Source: Amia ocellicauda
Lineage: Eukaryota > Chordata > Actinopteri > Amiiformes > Amiidae
Assembly: GCF_036373705.1 (NCBI RefSeq)
Contig: NC_089863.1
Location: 34,804,227-34,868,226 of the forward strand
DNA length: 64,000 nt
Direction of reading: 5' to 3'
Shown here: one piece after another, positions 1 to 11,865 of the stretch
Position numbering within the stretch: position 1 is the first letter of the stretch
Layout: the number at the start of each line of letters is the position of its first letter
Position numbers and translations under genes: made by a program
The notes under the pieces: generated by a model
Databases searched by the model: none
Told to the model about the DNA's origin: nothing
What the model saw: only the letters and a program-made list of their open reading frames with translations

Positions 1-880
1 GGGGGGAAACATAGTGAACCCTTTGCTGAGATCAACACACTGACACACAGGACTTTGTCCCATTCCATTTGTGTGTTCAATATAACATGGTTTCTCCTGC
101 AACGCGGTGAGAGATTTTAACGCCTGAGGAGCACGTTATATCGGGGTAGAGCTGTAATAAATAAAAGCCGAAACTTGTACACATCCCGTTTCTCTTCCTG
201 TCTCAGTCCTGATGCCCAGACACACTCCTACGTGCCTGCAGTCAATACAGCCTAATTGCAGAAGATCTAAATGCGCACAAAAGATGGCAACACATTTTAG
301 CATTCCTATCAGACTAGTTCTATCCACTCTAGTTAGCTAGTAACCGAAGCGAATGCTCGTGTTAGGCCTACATCTTACAGAAGCGCTAGTTATGCTTTTT
401 TTATAGAACAGTGTACAGCCTACAGTATTATAGATTTTAATACATTTTACATTTAATACACAAACCGTTGTGTGTTTTAGCGGAGACCCAGCAAATGTTG
501 AGGCTGCGAGACTACTACAGCAAGGCCAATATAATCTGCCCATGTTGGAAAAAACTAAAATTATTCTTCTTCTACAATGGCAATGCTTGCAATATCACCA
601 GTTTCAATCATGATTGCAAACTGAAGCTAACAATCTATCTGTACAGTTGTGAACTGTGTAATGACACAACGAACTTCCTGTACAATCTCAGCTACAGAAC
701 AATTGTGTATAAGTTTTGGCTTTTATTTATTACAGCTCTATAACGCGCTCCTCAGGAGCCAAAAACTCTCAACGCGTTGCAAGAGAAACCGCATTATATC
801 GAACACACAAATGGAATGGGACAAAGTCCTGTGTGTCAGTGTGATGATCTCAGCAAAGGGTTCACTATGTTTCCCCCCAG

Positions 881-960
881 CTGTACGAACCTCTGCCCAA
901 AGCAAAGCTGCCCCCCACGCTGCCCCTGCCAGAACGAGGGGCGCTGCCAGGGCCTGGACG
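881..960 (+). pseudogene. EGF-like exon in opposite orientation, copy 1
   Basis: An 80-nt exon-like segment with acceptor CCCCCCAG (ends 880) and donor GTAAGTG at 961. It encodes CTNLCPKQSCPPRCPCQ and then NEGRCQGLDG, with EGF-type cysteine spacing. It is the right arm of a long inverted repeat. Compared with the left arm (complete only in copy 2, 49392-49497) it lacks 26 bp, which removes the ICACLPGW part and shifts the frame, so it is probably non-functional. Confidence 0.5.
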
Positions 961-1044
961 GTAAGTGTGTAGGAAGACCAAGGATTGCAACTCAAAATGC
1001 AAAATCTCAAAACTTAAAGTTAAAATCCAGCCGAATGAGATAAG

Positions 1045-1226
1045 AATGAGCATCTTAATAACGACCCGAGTCGCCGCACATACTCGCCGGTCGCCGCAGC
1101 CGTAGGTGCCCAGGGGGCAGGGGTCCTAGCAGCGGGAGTCACTGTAGCCGGGCAGGGAGCGGTAGGCTCCGGTCAGGGGGTTGCACTGACCTCCGTTCTC
1201 ACACTGGAAGGCCCGGCCATCACAGG
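1045..1226 (-). pseudogene. EGF-like exon remnant (MEGF/PEAR-type), copy 1
   Basis: On the minus strand a splice acceptor (CTTGCAG) at 1227-1233 is followed by a cysteine-rich frame with CDGRAFQCENGGQCN, PLTGAYRSLPGY and, after an in-frame TAG, DPCPLGTYGCG. Spacing and wording resemble the tandem EGF/laminin-type modules of multiple-EGF scavenger-like proteins such as the MEGF10/PEAR1 group. Two expected cysteines are replaced, a stop codon interrupts the module, and I find no flanking EGF exons in frame. It lies about 360 bp past the MROH stop codon on the same strand and is probably a dead fragment of a neighbouring or captured gene. Confidence 0.55.
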
Positions 1227-1585
1227 CTGCAAGACAGCAACGGCGATACAGGGTTACACTGACCACACGACTGCTGGCCTGGAGGGTCATTTGTGCCGAC
1301 ATTTAAAAAATAAAAACTTATATAAATAAATAAATAGCCCCCGCATATAAATTCAGTCCCAGCAGACATGGCATGGTTAGACACTCGGGTGTGAATTGTA
1401 GGAACTGAAGGAGGGCAGAGATGAGATTTGAAGGCAGCAGTTGCCCAGGGAGTGAGAGTGAGGGCAGAGAGAGGGGACGGGGGCAAGAGAGGTCCGTGGT
1501 GTGTCAGAGGACATGATGAGATACAGCGGCCTGATTCGGTTACCCTGTGTAGCTCCTGAGGGGGTGACCATCTCCTCCCTTCTTC

Positions 1586-4500
1586 TCATGGCCAGCAGCA
1601 GAAGAGCCTCTTCCACAAGGGCTCCTTCGCTGGCCTCTGTCGCTGGGAGGCAGTGCAGCACTCCAGGGCCCGAGAGGCACAGCTCCTGACCTGTGCGTCA
1701 CTCTCCTCCTGCAGGGCCTGCGTCAGAGCTGGAGACACAGGGAGAGGACAGGCTGAACACACAGCTCTGGTGTGTCTGAGTGACAAGAGAGGGCACAGCA
1801 ACAGGCCGACGCACTCTGTTCCAGCCCAGCAGCAAAGACTGGCTCTTTACACACAGCCAGGACCAGAGCAGCAGTGACATGGTAACACACTGACGCACTC
1901 AAGGGCTGCAATACCTCCGACGCTCTGATCCACCCATCGACGACTGAGGAGGGACTGTGGGATGTTTTTAATCAGGGACTCTGTGGGTCAGAGAAAGCAA
2001 CACTGAGTCACAATTCAGCACAGATCTCAGCTACAATGTGCCTATGAGCTCCATCACGGGCCCATATCCTGCCCAGCTGTGTCTCATCTCCTCACCTGTA
2101 AAGACGGCGGCACTGGCTCTGACTTCAGGAAAGCGGCTGCTCAGGCAGTACAGGGCGCAGCTGAAGGACCAGTCCAGGGCCTCAGGGAAATCAGACGCCT
2201 AGAGAAGACAGGGATCAGATTCGGGGACTCTCAGCAGACCTGTAACTCAAGAGCCACAAACATGCAGCATCTCTCTGTCCTTAATACGCAACAGAATGGC
2301 CATACTGTCCTTACCCAGAATGCAAGGTCGTCCAGGAAGGCGCGAAAGTCCAAAACCCCTTCCTCCTGGTTCTTTGAGATGAGCCTCCTGATGGTGCTCA
2401 GTTCTGGCGCTGACCCACTGTTGTTCAAGGTCAGGAGGCAGGCCTACACACGAGACACAAGCTGATCCTCAACACTCTGCACTGATGCCTTGACACAGCG
2501 GCACGATCTGAACGGAACATCTCAAATTTTACGTTTTTGGTCACTACCCAACGTTTAAAATGTTATGCCCCAGTGGCCTCTGATCTGCCCTTACCTGGGT
2601 CACCTCATTGCTGGGGTCTCGGAAGTGCAGCGCCAGGCACACCAGCGCCCCCTGTAGCTCCCATTTGATGTGGGCCGTCACTGCCTGGCATCGGCACAGC
2701 TCACCCAGCACGTTGGCGCCCACACAGCGCAGCTCCGCGTCGTCCTGGAAACAAGCAGGGGGGGGGGGTCAGGCACAGAGTGGTGACAGCACAGCCAGTG
2801 ACACACTGAGCACAACAGCCTGCAGGCCAGACACCGAAGCCTAAAACAGCAACTCACTCTTTCCCAGAGCACAGTGACCCTGTGCAGGACGTCTGCAGCG
2901 ACATCCCGGGCGACGCCGTCCCTTCTCAAGTGGGGCAGGACCTGTGAGAGGGAGGACAGAGCTCCCAGGACCGCCTGCCTGTCGGTCACGTCTGTATCCT
3001 GCAGGGCCGAGCAGATGATGGCCAGCAGTTCCCGGCTGTGTTCTTCCACCTGCATAGAGACACCCAAAGCACCCTGTCAGCACGTATACCCCCAAAGTGA
3101 AGAATTGAAACATCGCCATGTCCGGTGGCAGGCGGTCCTGCATTGCACACTGTCCTTACCTGGGCGGCAGTGGCTCTCCCCAGGCCTTGGTATAGCTGCA
3201 GTCTCACAAGCACAGAGGAGTCCTGGGCTTGGCGCTTCAGGGTCTTCACAAGCACGGCCTTCAACTGCTTCTCTGAGCCGCACAGCAGCTGCAAGACAGG
3301 AGAGACAGTGAGAGCAGCTCCCCGGCAACGCACAAGCTGGGAGAGCGAGGCGCCGTTAGAGCTGCACACAGAGACACACTCACCTCAGAGAAGAAAGCCG
3401 TCGCCGTGACTCTGTGCTGCTCCCGGTCAGAGCTCAGGAAAGGGACAAGGACCTTCACGATGCCTGGGAGCTGCAGGCCACCGTGCTGAGCCATGGCCCT
3501 GGAGGACAAAGGGACAGCTAGTGAGCAGACAATAAATATGAATATGTTCCTGTCAGTGCAGTCTGTGATGAATAGAGAGACCCGTACCTGGCCAGGAGAC
3601 GGACCCCCTCGGTGTGGCTCTTGGAGCTCCACAGCAAAGCCCAGGCCGCCTCCTGCTCCAGTTGCTCCATCACTGTCCCCAACTGGGCCTGGAGAAGTAG
3701 GGCCCGCACAGCCAGCATGGTTTCTCCGAGGATCTCACTGTGGCCCATCTGCAGAAGGAGGGCCCCAAATGGTTGGGGGGCGGCTAGCAGCTCCTGCACA
3801 GCACAGGTCACCTGACACAGGGAGAGACACACAGGGTCACACTCAGAGAGAAGGCACCCAATTTACAGCACTATATCTTTGAAAGCGTCACAGAGAGATG
3901 TACTCACAGTCAGGGTTTCGTGCCCAGCGGGCGAGGTGCTCATGAGTTTTCTCATGAGGAACGCCAGCAGCCTGCGGGACAACTTGCCCTCAGCACCCAA
4001 GGCCCTCCACAGCGCACAGATGGAGCTGGGGGAGACAGAGACCCAGTGAGACAGACACACAGGAGCTACTCGCTGTGACACACGAGCCGATCAACACTGC
4101 GGCCAGCCACTGTGAAAGACAGACCCTTGTGTGTGGCTTACCTGTCCAGCGGCAGGGCTCGGCTTAGCAGCATCACGGCGAGCACCTCCGGGCGCCCAGA
4201 CACGAGGCGGACGACCACTCTCAGCTGCCGGTTAGTCAGGTGGAGCAGGCAGGGCTGCAGTGATTCCAGGATCTCAGAGACCTGGAGGACAGATGAGACA
4301 GGCGCTCAGTGTGCCGCCCAGCGTAGCGAGAGGAAACACGGCGAGAGACTCCAAACTGACCCTTACCTGCCTTGTCAGCTCAGCTCGACGGGCCTCCAGG
4401 ACACGAAAGCAGACGGAGCTACAGTCCTGGGGGAAGGAGGGCTGGCCTGGAATGGACTGGGTGTTCCCTGTAATCAAATTTGAGGTTTGGTAGGGAAAGG

Positions 4501-6187
4501 ACAGGACAAATTAATCGATCACAGAGATCAGTAGAAACAATACAGTTACAGGCTGAGAGTGTGTGTGTTTCGAAGTGTTGCTGATGACAGCAGCAGGTCA
4601 GACAGCACTGAGAGCACAGTAGCGCAGTGGGACAGGACGGGGGGACAGGACGGTACCTGCAGCGATGAGGAGGTGGGCAAGAATCAGCCCGGACGCAGCC
4701 CGGCTCGGCTCACTGACGCTTGTCATCTGCTGAATAATGAATCTGGCGACCATCTTTGGGAAGGCGGTGGCTGTGGGAATAAGGCAGGCAGCACAGAGCA
4801 GTGAGGTCACGACACAGGCCAGCGGATCAGAACCAGGACCCTCTCCTGAGTGAAAGAAGAGAGACGTACCGAGGAGTGGAATGGGGCTCAGGAACACGCT
4901 GTGCTCGTCCGTGGGCAGCTGGCTCTCCCGACGGGCGCGCATCTGAAGGAGACGGGCGCGGACCTGAAGGAGAAAGATGTGGTCACTGCAAACCCAGGGG
5001 GAGGCGTCGCTCCACTGCACAGAGTCGGCACAACAGAGCAGGGTCTGACCTACCTCCTGGTGCAAGCTCCTCAGCAGGACGTCCACAGAGGAGCGGATTA
5101 TATTACGGTCCGAGCCCAAGGCCGCCAGGACGATGTAGCGCGCATTCTACAATAAAGAAACACAAACTGCACTGTGGGCTGGGTTCACAGACCCCAATCA
5201 GCATGACTCAAGGGCTCCTCAGCATATGTTTGCGAATCTGGCTACGAGCTTTTAACTTCTAAGACAAAGTATCAACCTAAAAACTGTATAAGAAACTAAA
5301 CCAAACCCTTATCCTGATGTTAAACATAAAACCAAGCCTTTAATCTGGAGCCGGTCTGATCTATCCCACCCCTGCTACCCCAGTCAGCAGAGAAAGCCCT
5401 ACCTGGACCAGGACTTCACCATTCGAGCTGCGTTTGTACAGCGCCACTGTGGTGTTGATCAGCCCGCTCAGTCTGGCCCCGAGATTCGCAGGGCACAGCA
5501 GGGGTGTCAGGGCAGCCATGGCAGCCACTACTGCCTCATGCACCTTCAGGATGGACACAGAGACCGGTCAGTGTGGGCAACGCCAAGAGGGCAAAAGAGC
5601 AACAATTCAGAACAAGGGGGAGAGATGGTAGTACGTTAGGATTATCAGTATACAGGGTGTACAGTGATTTATACTGTGGCAATCCTCTCCCTGTAGATAA
5701 CTCACCCTCCCCAACACATTGTGCCTCAGAACCAGCTGGCAGAGGATCACTGGGCCATAAATCCTGACTGGCCATGTGTGGAGCTGGATGGTTTACCAGT
5801 CCATGATTGACAATCACATTTCCCAGCGGCCCATACCTGCAGGTTCAAGACTTCCACTATGTACCACCTCTGCAAAGTTGAGTATGCAGTGCCCATGACT
5901 GGAGAGAAGTCCTGCTTCCTCAGGGTGGGGTCAGCGCTCCCTCTGGGGCCAGAAATGAACTCCTGAATGCTCTCAGAGAAGTTTGTGAGCACTGGGAAAT
6001 GATAAACAGACACCGGGGTCACCCTCCATGCGACACACACGCTTCACTGATATCTGTCCTTCCAGGAGTCAGCTGCAACCTTCACTCACCTGAGCATAGC
6101 ACCATCCTGACCTCTGACTCGGTGGCCCTGATGAGCACAGGATTCAGCCCCTGGATAATGTCCCTGAGACGAGGCACCATTCCGGAC

Positions 6188-6224
<37 letters not shown>

Positions 6225-7445
6225 CAGGTGGTTACGGGTCTTCAAAAAACAGGTCAGTTCCCTGTTGTAAGAACAGTGGCTTCAGGAATCGAAGCAGCAG
6301 GCAGACTCACCATTTGCTCATGACAGACGTCCCAAAAAGGTCAGCCATATGGGGTCTGGTTGCACATCTATCCTGTACAAAATTTCCAGAGCTGCCAAGA
6401 TCTCCTGGAGAAAACGGGATCCTAGGGCCAGCAGGATGTCACTGGTTGCTTGCTGTGTGTCAGGAGGCACGTTCTGGGTCAGAGGAATCATTATACAAAA
6501 AAACAGCAAGGTCTTTGTCTAATGTGCATGTTTCAGAGCACCTCACAGGAGGGAGTGACTCACCGGATCCCTGCCCATCATTCCAGCTGCCATAGTGATG
6601 ACCTTCCCGGCTGTGGAGGGGCTTATGGCCTCAATCTGGCTTGTCAGCAGCTTTCCCATGGCCTGCAGGAAGGGGGTCTCATGGTGCACCTGAGCAAAGG
6701 AACACAGGAGAAGGAGCTCAAGAGCGGTGTGACACAGAGCACCCAACACTGAGCCCTGCATCACTCCGAAGAACCATTACAATACAAAAAGGCCTCGCGA
6801 GGATCAATGTCTCTCTTCTCTGCATGATTGACAGCGTTACAGCCTTGAACCCTCTGTGCACAACGACACTGAGAGGTGTATGGATTGCCAAAAACTCAGC
6901 CACACAATGTACACACTTTATAAGCTGCCAAATCAACTCCAGAAAACATAAAAAACTCAGAAGGCATGATTCCTACTGACAGACAAGTCCCAAGTCTCAC
7001 CCAGTGGTCCCTCTGCAAGTAACCGACACACCACAAACAGAAGTCGTCTGGGTGGGCCACGTCGGAGAAAGCCACTATCTTCTCCTGCAGCTCTTGCTCG
7101 GGGGCCTCTGCGTCAAGGGCACGCTGGAGAGCAAACATCTTCACTGAGGAGACAATACCAAGAAATAAATATGGTCAAGATCAAGTCCAGCACATACTTA
7201 TAGAACAGCAGCAACACGTGGACGATCAGACATTCTGCTGTCTGTCACTGGAGTCTTCAATTAAGCGCAGACCTCATGTCTGTAATTCCTCTGTAGGATA
7301 CTCCGAAAATACATGTGCAGATGAAATCCAAATATCAGATATTTAAAGGAAGAGCTCCAAACTGAGGATTGTATTTCTTGTTACTAGTCAATAAAAAGGA
7401 CTCAAAACAAATAGGCAACTCACCTAAGGCCTCAAAACCATCCAT
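1586..7445 (-). CDS. Maestro heat-like repeat (MROH) family gene, copy 1, with an in-frame TGA
   Basis: I could chain 21 exons on the minus strand, all with AG/GT borders and consistent phase: 7424-7445, 7001-7143, 6564-6689, 6311-6473, 6090-6188, 5837-5991, 5403-5543, 5054-5146, 4870-4963, 4657-4770, 4367-4467, 4142-4281, 3908-4025, 3588-3811, 3384-3498, 3160-3288, 2858-3049, 2595-2744, 2315-2443, 2096-2198, 1586-1728. They give 897 residues, starting MDGFEAL and ending RLFCCWP. The product is alpha-helical and leucine-rich, as expected of HEAT-repeat solenoids. Segments such as SGMVPRLRDIIQGL and NFSESIQEF resemble MROH N-terminal repeats; this is family recall, not a search. One in-frame TGA (6318-6320, codon 149) interrupts exon 4 just before its donor. 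The protein is shorter than MROH1/2 (about 1600 aa). The molecular role of the family is poorly known. It could be a recently inactivated gene, a nonsense allele or a base error. Confidence 0.8.
6192..6223. repeat. (CA)n microsatellite in MROH intron 4, copy 1
   Basis: CA dinucleotide run directly upstream of the exon 5 acceptor. The copy 2 run at 55691-55720 is one unit shorter. Confidence 0.9.
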
Positions 7446-7921
7446 CTTGGTGTGGTAATACTAAATTAAAACAGAAGAATTCTGGGTTATGTTTCATTTC
7501 ACTTTATTGATTGAATTATTTTGTGTGATTAAACATAGTATGCTGACCATTGGTGCATTAGAGTGAAAAAAATCAAGTCAAAGAATGATAAAGTGTAATT
7601 TATGGTTGTGAAGCAAAGATATGTCTGAGTCCAGATCTGCCCGACTTCATATATGCCTACAATAATCTTTAACAAATTAAAACAAAAGCCTTCTGTTAAT
7701 ACTTATATTTACATCAATTTCAACGTTTTATTGTTGTACTTTGTCAAATTAATTTACTAAAGCAATGTAAGCAACGGGGTATATTACTCATTCAAGAATT
7801 GTGTGTGTGTGTTGGAAAGGGGCATTTGGAGGTGTGATTGCCCCCCCCTGGAATCTGGACTTTGACTGTACCTTGACCAAGAAATTTGGACCCTGACACA
7901 AAATAACTGACTACCCCTGCA

Positions 7922-8499
7922 CTAAAATAAAAGTGTCTATTGTACACAATTTGAAATACGTTTTATATTAAATTTAACACTATTATCCAGTACAGCCTAA
8001 TGAGACTCGCATCTAAATAAGCAGATTCATAAAGTGCACGATGACCATTTCATCTGAACAGAAACGCATTTGCTAAGTCATAATCACACAACTGCTTTGG
8101 TCGGAATCCGTAATGAACTAAATCCACAGACGCTCCTTCGCGTCAGGTTGGCGCGTCTCTGTGACGTCATAGTTTGCTCGTTAGTGGTGACGCGTATGTC
8201 TCTCAGCGTCGCAGCAGGTCGAGAGACGGATAATAACAATATATCACAGCTTTTTCTAGATGAAAAAAAATTCTTAAATGTAAATATGGATTTTGTGAAA
8301 TGCCTGTCGAGTTCTTTCCCCACTAAAACACCAAGCATTAATCATCGAGCCAGCGGTCAAACAGCCAAGTATATCTCTGTCCCCGCAGTGCGATCCTGCA
8401 ACTTGGGCGCCATCTTGTGTACCCCGCGTCCAGCTGCAGGACACATGTCCCGCCACACTAGCGCACAGGGCCCGCAATCACCCGGAGAAGACAGCCAGC
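7922..8499 (-). promoter_or_regulatory. Probable promoter / 5' region of MROH copy 1
   Basis: This lies 0.5-1 kb upstream of the MROH start codon. The stretch 8090-8480 is richer in G+C and CpG than its surroundings. It contains a perfect CRE palindrome TGACGTCA at 8162-8169 and, read on the minus strand, CAAGATGGCG at 8408-8417. That motif matches YY1 sites typically found just downstream of TATA-less start sites, and its orientation fits minus-strand transcription. A TTTAATTTAG acceptor-like sequence just before the coding exon (about 7459) suggests a 5' UTR intron. No TATA box is evident. The whole segment is absent from copy 2. Motif matches are seen; promoter function is inferred. Confidence 0.45.
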
Positions 8500-8962
8500 T
8501 ATGGCAAGCCAGATTATCATTCAGAGATTTCTACGAATGACTTCCTATTCATTTAGACACGTCTCTAAATCATTCGCCATATCTTCAAATGACTTCCTGT
8601 ATTTTGCCTTAGATTATCACTTCCTGTTTCCTCATTCAGTTACATAGAAATAAATGTATTAGTTAACAGGAAGTGATAATCTTGGGCTACATACAGGAAG
8701 TGATTTGAAGATCTCGAAATGATTTAGAGATCTCCAAATAAATATGAAGTCATTTGCAGATATCGCTAAATCATTTAAAGATATCTGCAAATCATTTAGA
8801 GATATCTCTAAATGTACTTTTAAATGAGATATCTGCAATTATTTGAAAACATCTTGAAATATTTGCAGATATCTTTAAATGATTTAGAGATATCTTGAAA
8901 TATTTGCAGATATTTTTAAATTAATTAAAAAATATCTCTAAATTATAATTTGGCTCGCCATA
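8500..8962. mobile_element. AT-rich palindromic MITE built of ATATC motifs, copy 1
   Basis: Terminal inverted repeats match over about 28 bp: TATGGCAAGCC at 8500 and, reversed, TATGGCGAGCC ending at 8962. Inside, an ETS-like ACTTCCTG pair forms a hairpin (arms about 8583-8631 and 8668-8711). The rest is a series of ATTTAGAGATATCT-type palindromes in both orientations. There is no coding capacity. I cannot assign a superfamily and found no clear target duplication. Confidence 0.6.
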
Positions 8963-9579
8963 CCCATCTCCTTCGACAACACTGAGTTACTAGATATTAT
9001 GTCATTTACAAATAGGCAGATGGGAGATGAAAGAAGTTGTTGAATATATACACTGCATATTGTTTCGCTTTTTCAGAGGAGGAATGCAGCTTGCAGAACT
9101 TAGTTCAAAACTAACATGGGTGTTGGTATTCAGAACTCACCAGGACTTGGCCATCCTTAGTTTTTGGACCTTATAACAGGGATGTTTTGCACTTTTAGTT
9201 TTCCTTATTATGTTTTGAAGACAGGCTGTGGGGGTGATGTTCATTGCTGTAGTCACGCAGGCAGACGCACAACCTTTAGCAAAAGTATCAAAAGAAAACC
9301 AAAACAATGAACAAACCTTCAAAACTGTGCAAAACATGCAGGAAGAATCTCTCACAACCTCTCTCTGTCCCAGAGGTCTCCTACAAATCTTATATAGCCT
9401 GGCCTCAATAGAACCTCCCCCTGACTACACCATTCAACACTAAAACAAGGTCTCTATCAATACATAGTCCACATGTCCAATAATAACTATTAAATGAAAG
9501 ATAAAATACCCAGGAGGTCGTCTAAATACACATTCCTGAACAAGATCATTTTACCTTCATGAAACTCTGAATATATATG

Positions 9580-10449
9580 CCGATCAGCCATAGCATTATG
9601 ACCACCTGCCTAATATTGTGTAGGTCCCAAAACAGCCCTGACCCATCATGGCATGGACTCCACTAGACCTCTGAAGGTGTGCTCTGGTATCTGGTACCAA
9701 GACGTTAGCAGCAGATCCTTTAAGTCCTGTAAGTTTCGAGGTGGGGCCTCCATGGATCGGACTTGTTTGTCCAGCACGTCCCACAGATGCTAGATTGGAT
9801 TGACATCTATTCAAAGTCAACACCTTGAACTCGTGATTCATCAGAGCAGGCCACCTTCTTCCATTGCTCCGTGGTCCAGTTCTGATGCTCACGTGCCCAT
9901 TGTAGGCACTTTCGGCAGTGGACAGGGGTCAGCATGGGCACCCTGACTGGTCTGCGGCTACGCAGCCCCATACGCAACAACCTGCGATGCACTGTGTGTT
10001 CTGACACCTTTCTATCAGAACCAGCATTAAGTTTTCAAGCAATTTGAGCTACAGTAGCTCGTCTGTTGGATCGGACCACACGGGCCAGCCTTTGCTCCCC
10101 ACGTGCATCAATGAGCCTTGGCCGCCCATGACCCTGTCGCCAGTTCACTGCTTGTCCTTCCTTGGACCACTTTTGATAGGTACTGACCACTGCAGACTGG
10201 GAACACCCCACAAGAGCTGCATTTTTAGAGATGCTCTGACCCAGTCGTCTAGCCATCACAATTTGGCCCTTGTCAAAGTCGCTCAGATCCTTACGCTGGC
10301 CCATTTTTCCTGCTTCTAACACATCAACTTTGAGGACAAAATGTTCACTTGCTGTCTAATATATCCCACCCACTGACAGGTGCCATGATAACGAGATTAT
10401 CAGTGTTATTCTCTTCACCTGTCAGTGGTCATAATGCTATGGCTGATAG

Positions 10450-10452
<3 letters not shown>
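9580..10452 (-). mobile_element. Tc1-like element, internally deleted, copy 1
   Basis: Ends are inverted repeats around GATCAGCCATAGCATTATGACCAC (left) and its complement at 10418-10449. On the minus strand a transposase relic begins at about 10307 ([14 protein letters not shown]) with a helix-turn-helix region ([14 protein letters not shown]), a second HTH-like part and the first catalytic site (SDESR). It then jumps to the 3' side, so the second Asp and the Glu are missing. A frameshift or stop lies near 10030. The element is therefore non-autonomous. It is flanked on the right by a long TA run. Confidence 0.75.

Positions 10453-10516
<64 letters not shown>
10453..10516. repeat. (TA)n microsatellite, copy 1
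   Basis: 64 bp of TA directly beside the Tc1 relic. The equivalent in copy 2 (61171-61178) is only 8 bp, so the run expanded or contracted after duplication. Confidence 0.95.
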
Positions 10517-10519
<3 letters not shown>

Positions 10520-11865
10520 TCAATGTGGGCAGTTACTAGTACAGCACCTATTTTGTGGACATACCTTTATAAATCCCTGGAACAACACACCCCCTAAAGT
10601 GCACATTCCCCAGCATACATGTCATCATTTATTTAAACTCATCGATGAATATGTATATATGTAAATGTATGGTTTCAGCAATTATTAATTTCTATAGAAA
10701 CATGATGCATTTGTCAACTTTTTAAAATACATTTTATAATATTGTTTTTGTAAACCATGATTGTCAGTGCTTTTATGTGTTTTAGACACACACACACACA
10801 CACACAGGCACACACACATATACACACATACGTGTATTACTCAGGAAATCTGGTAACCCTAAAATGAACCCAGTGTTTTTGATGTATTATTTTTGTATCG
10901 TATTATTGAATATTTAAGGAAGAGCACATCCAGCACAGAAGACAGATAGAAAATAAGCGATAGAACAATTAGAAAGGTTTCGTTTTTCTAAATGAAACAA
11001 TGCATGCATATATATGTACAATAACTATAAATAAGGTTATAGATCATTTATAAGCAACCGGGCAAGGAGCGCTATGAAACGAGTTTCTGGTGAGTTATGA
11101 GTTATGTTTTTATGTTTCAAGAAATAAGCTAGAAACGAAATACGTTTGTATTATGTGTTCACTGTTGTAAAGCCAGCCAGAATGAACTGGACATCTTGTG
11201 AATTTGAGTTGTTAAAGCAGGCAGAACTGGTGAGGACATTGTTTATCTGATCGATGGTTTGTGTGAGTTTGCGTGTCTTTTCAAGGTAAAGAATCGTCCA
11301 TTGTGGTGATGCACCGTGCATGGGACACAAGCCGGCTAATACTGTAATATACACAGGCTGACAGACAGTCTAATACTACAGTCAAGAGCAGTCGTAGGAA
11401 AGAGAGAAAGGGCAATACGTTTCGATTACAGATCATTTGATTAACACACACGTGTATTTTATGTTGTGATCTGAAAGAGGGAGACGATGTGCAGTGTTTC
11501 ATTGGTTTGTTTTGCAAAGAGATGGATAGATGTGTAAAACAGTAATTTGAATCACTGTGGCAGTAACTTCACCCAGGGAAAACGTTTTAAAGTATAATTT
11601 AATCAAGGCTTTATTTCCAAGTAGCCTGCTGGCTTGATAGGCATGCTCTTATGCACATGGCACATCCCTGTATTCATGCTGGAGTTGTCCCATCTAGTGG
11701 GGACATTGGGAACTACCAGTCCTCCCTTTTAAGCTTTGAATTTACTCCAAACATCAACTGCAATAACCCAGGTAAAACATCATACCTTGTAACTGCCACC
11801 ACTTTGTTATATGTAACTTAATTAATGAACAACTTGTACTGTTACTGTAAAATACCCATAACTAA

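Noticed and set aside
3493-3882. Plus-strand open frame of 129 codons opposite MROH exons 14-15
   Set aside because: It is a shadow of GC-rich coding exons on the other strand; no splice or homology support.
4801-5262. Plus-strand frame of 153 codons
   Set aside because: Antisense to MROH exons 8-9, and the composition is low-complexity Arg/Gly/Ser.
6318-6320. Selenocysteine reading of the TGA
   Set aside because: MROH proteins are not selenoproteins and I saw no SECIS-like element by eye near the 3' end; nonsense is simpler.
8070-8540. Plus-strand frame of 156 codons in the copy 1 upstream region
   Set aside because: Lies in the CpG-rich promoter-like region and runs into a MITE; no recognisable domain.
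8500-8962. CRISPR-like or satellite array
   Set aside because: Repeats are irregular palindromes without constant spacers, in a vertebrate genome; a MITE with terminal inverted repeats fits better.
10425-10664. Frame rich in alternating Tyr-Ile
   Set aside because: It is the TA microsatellite translated.
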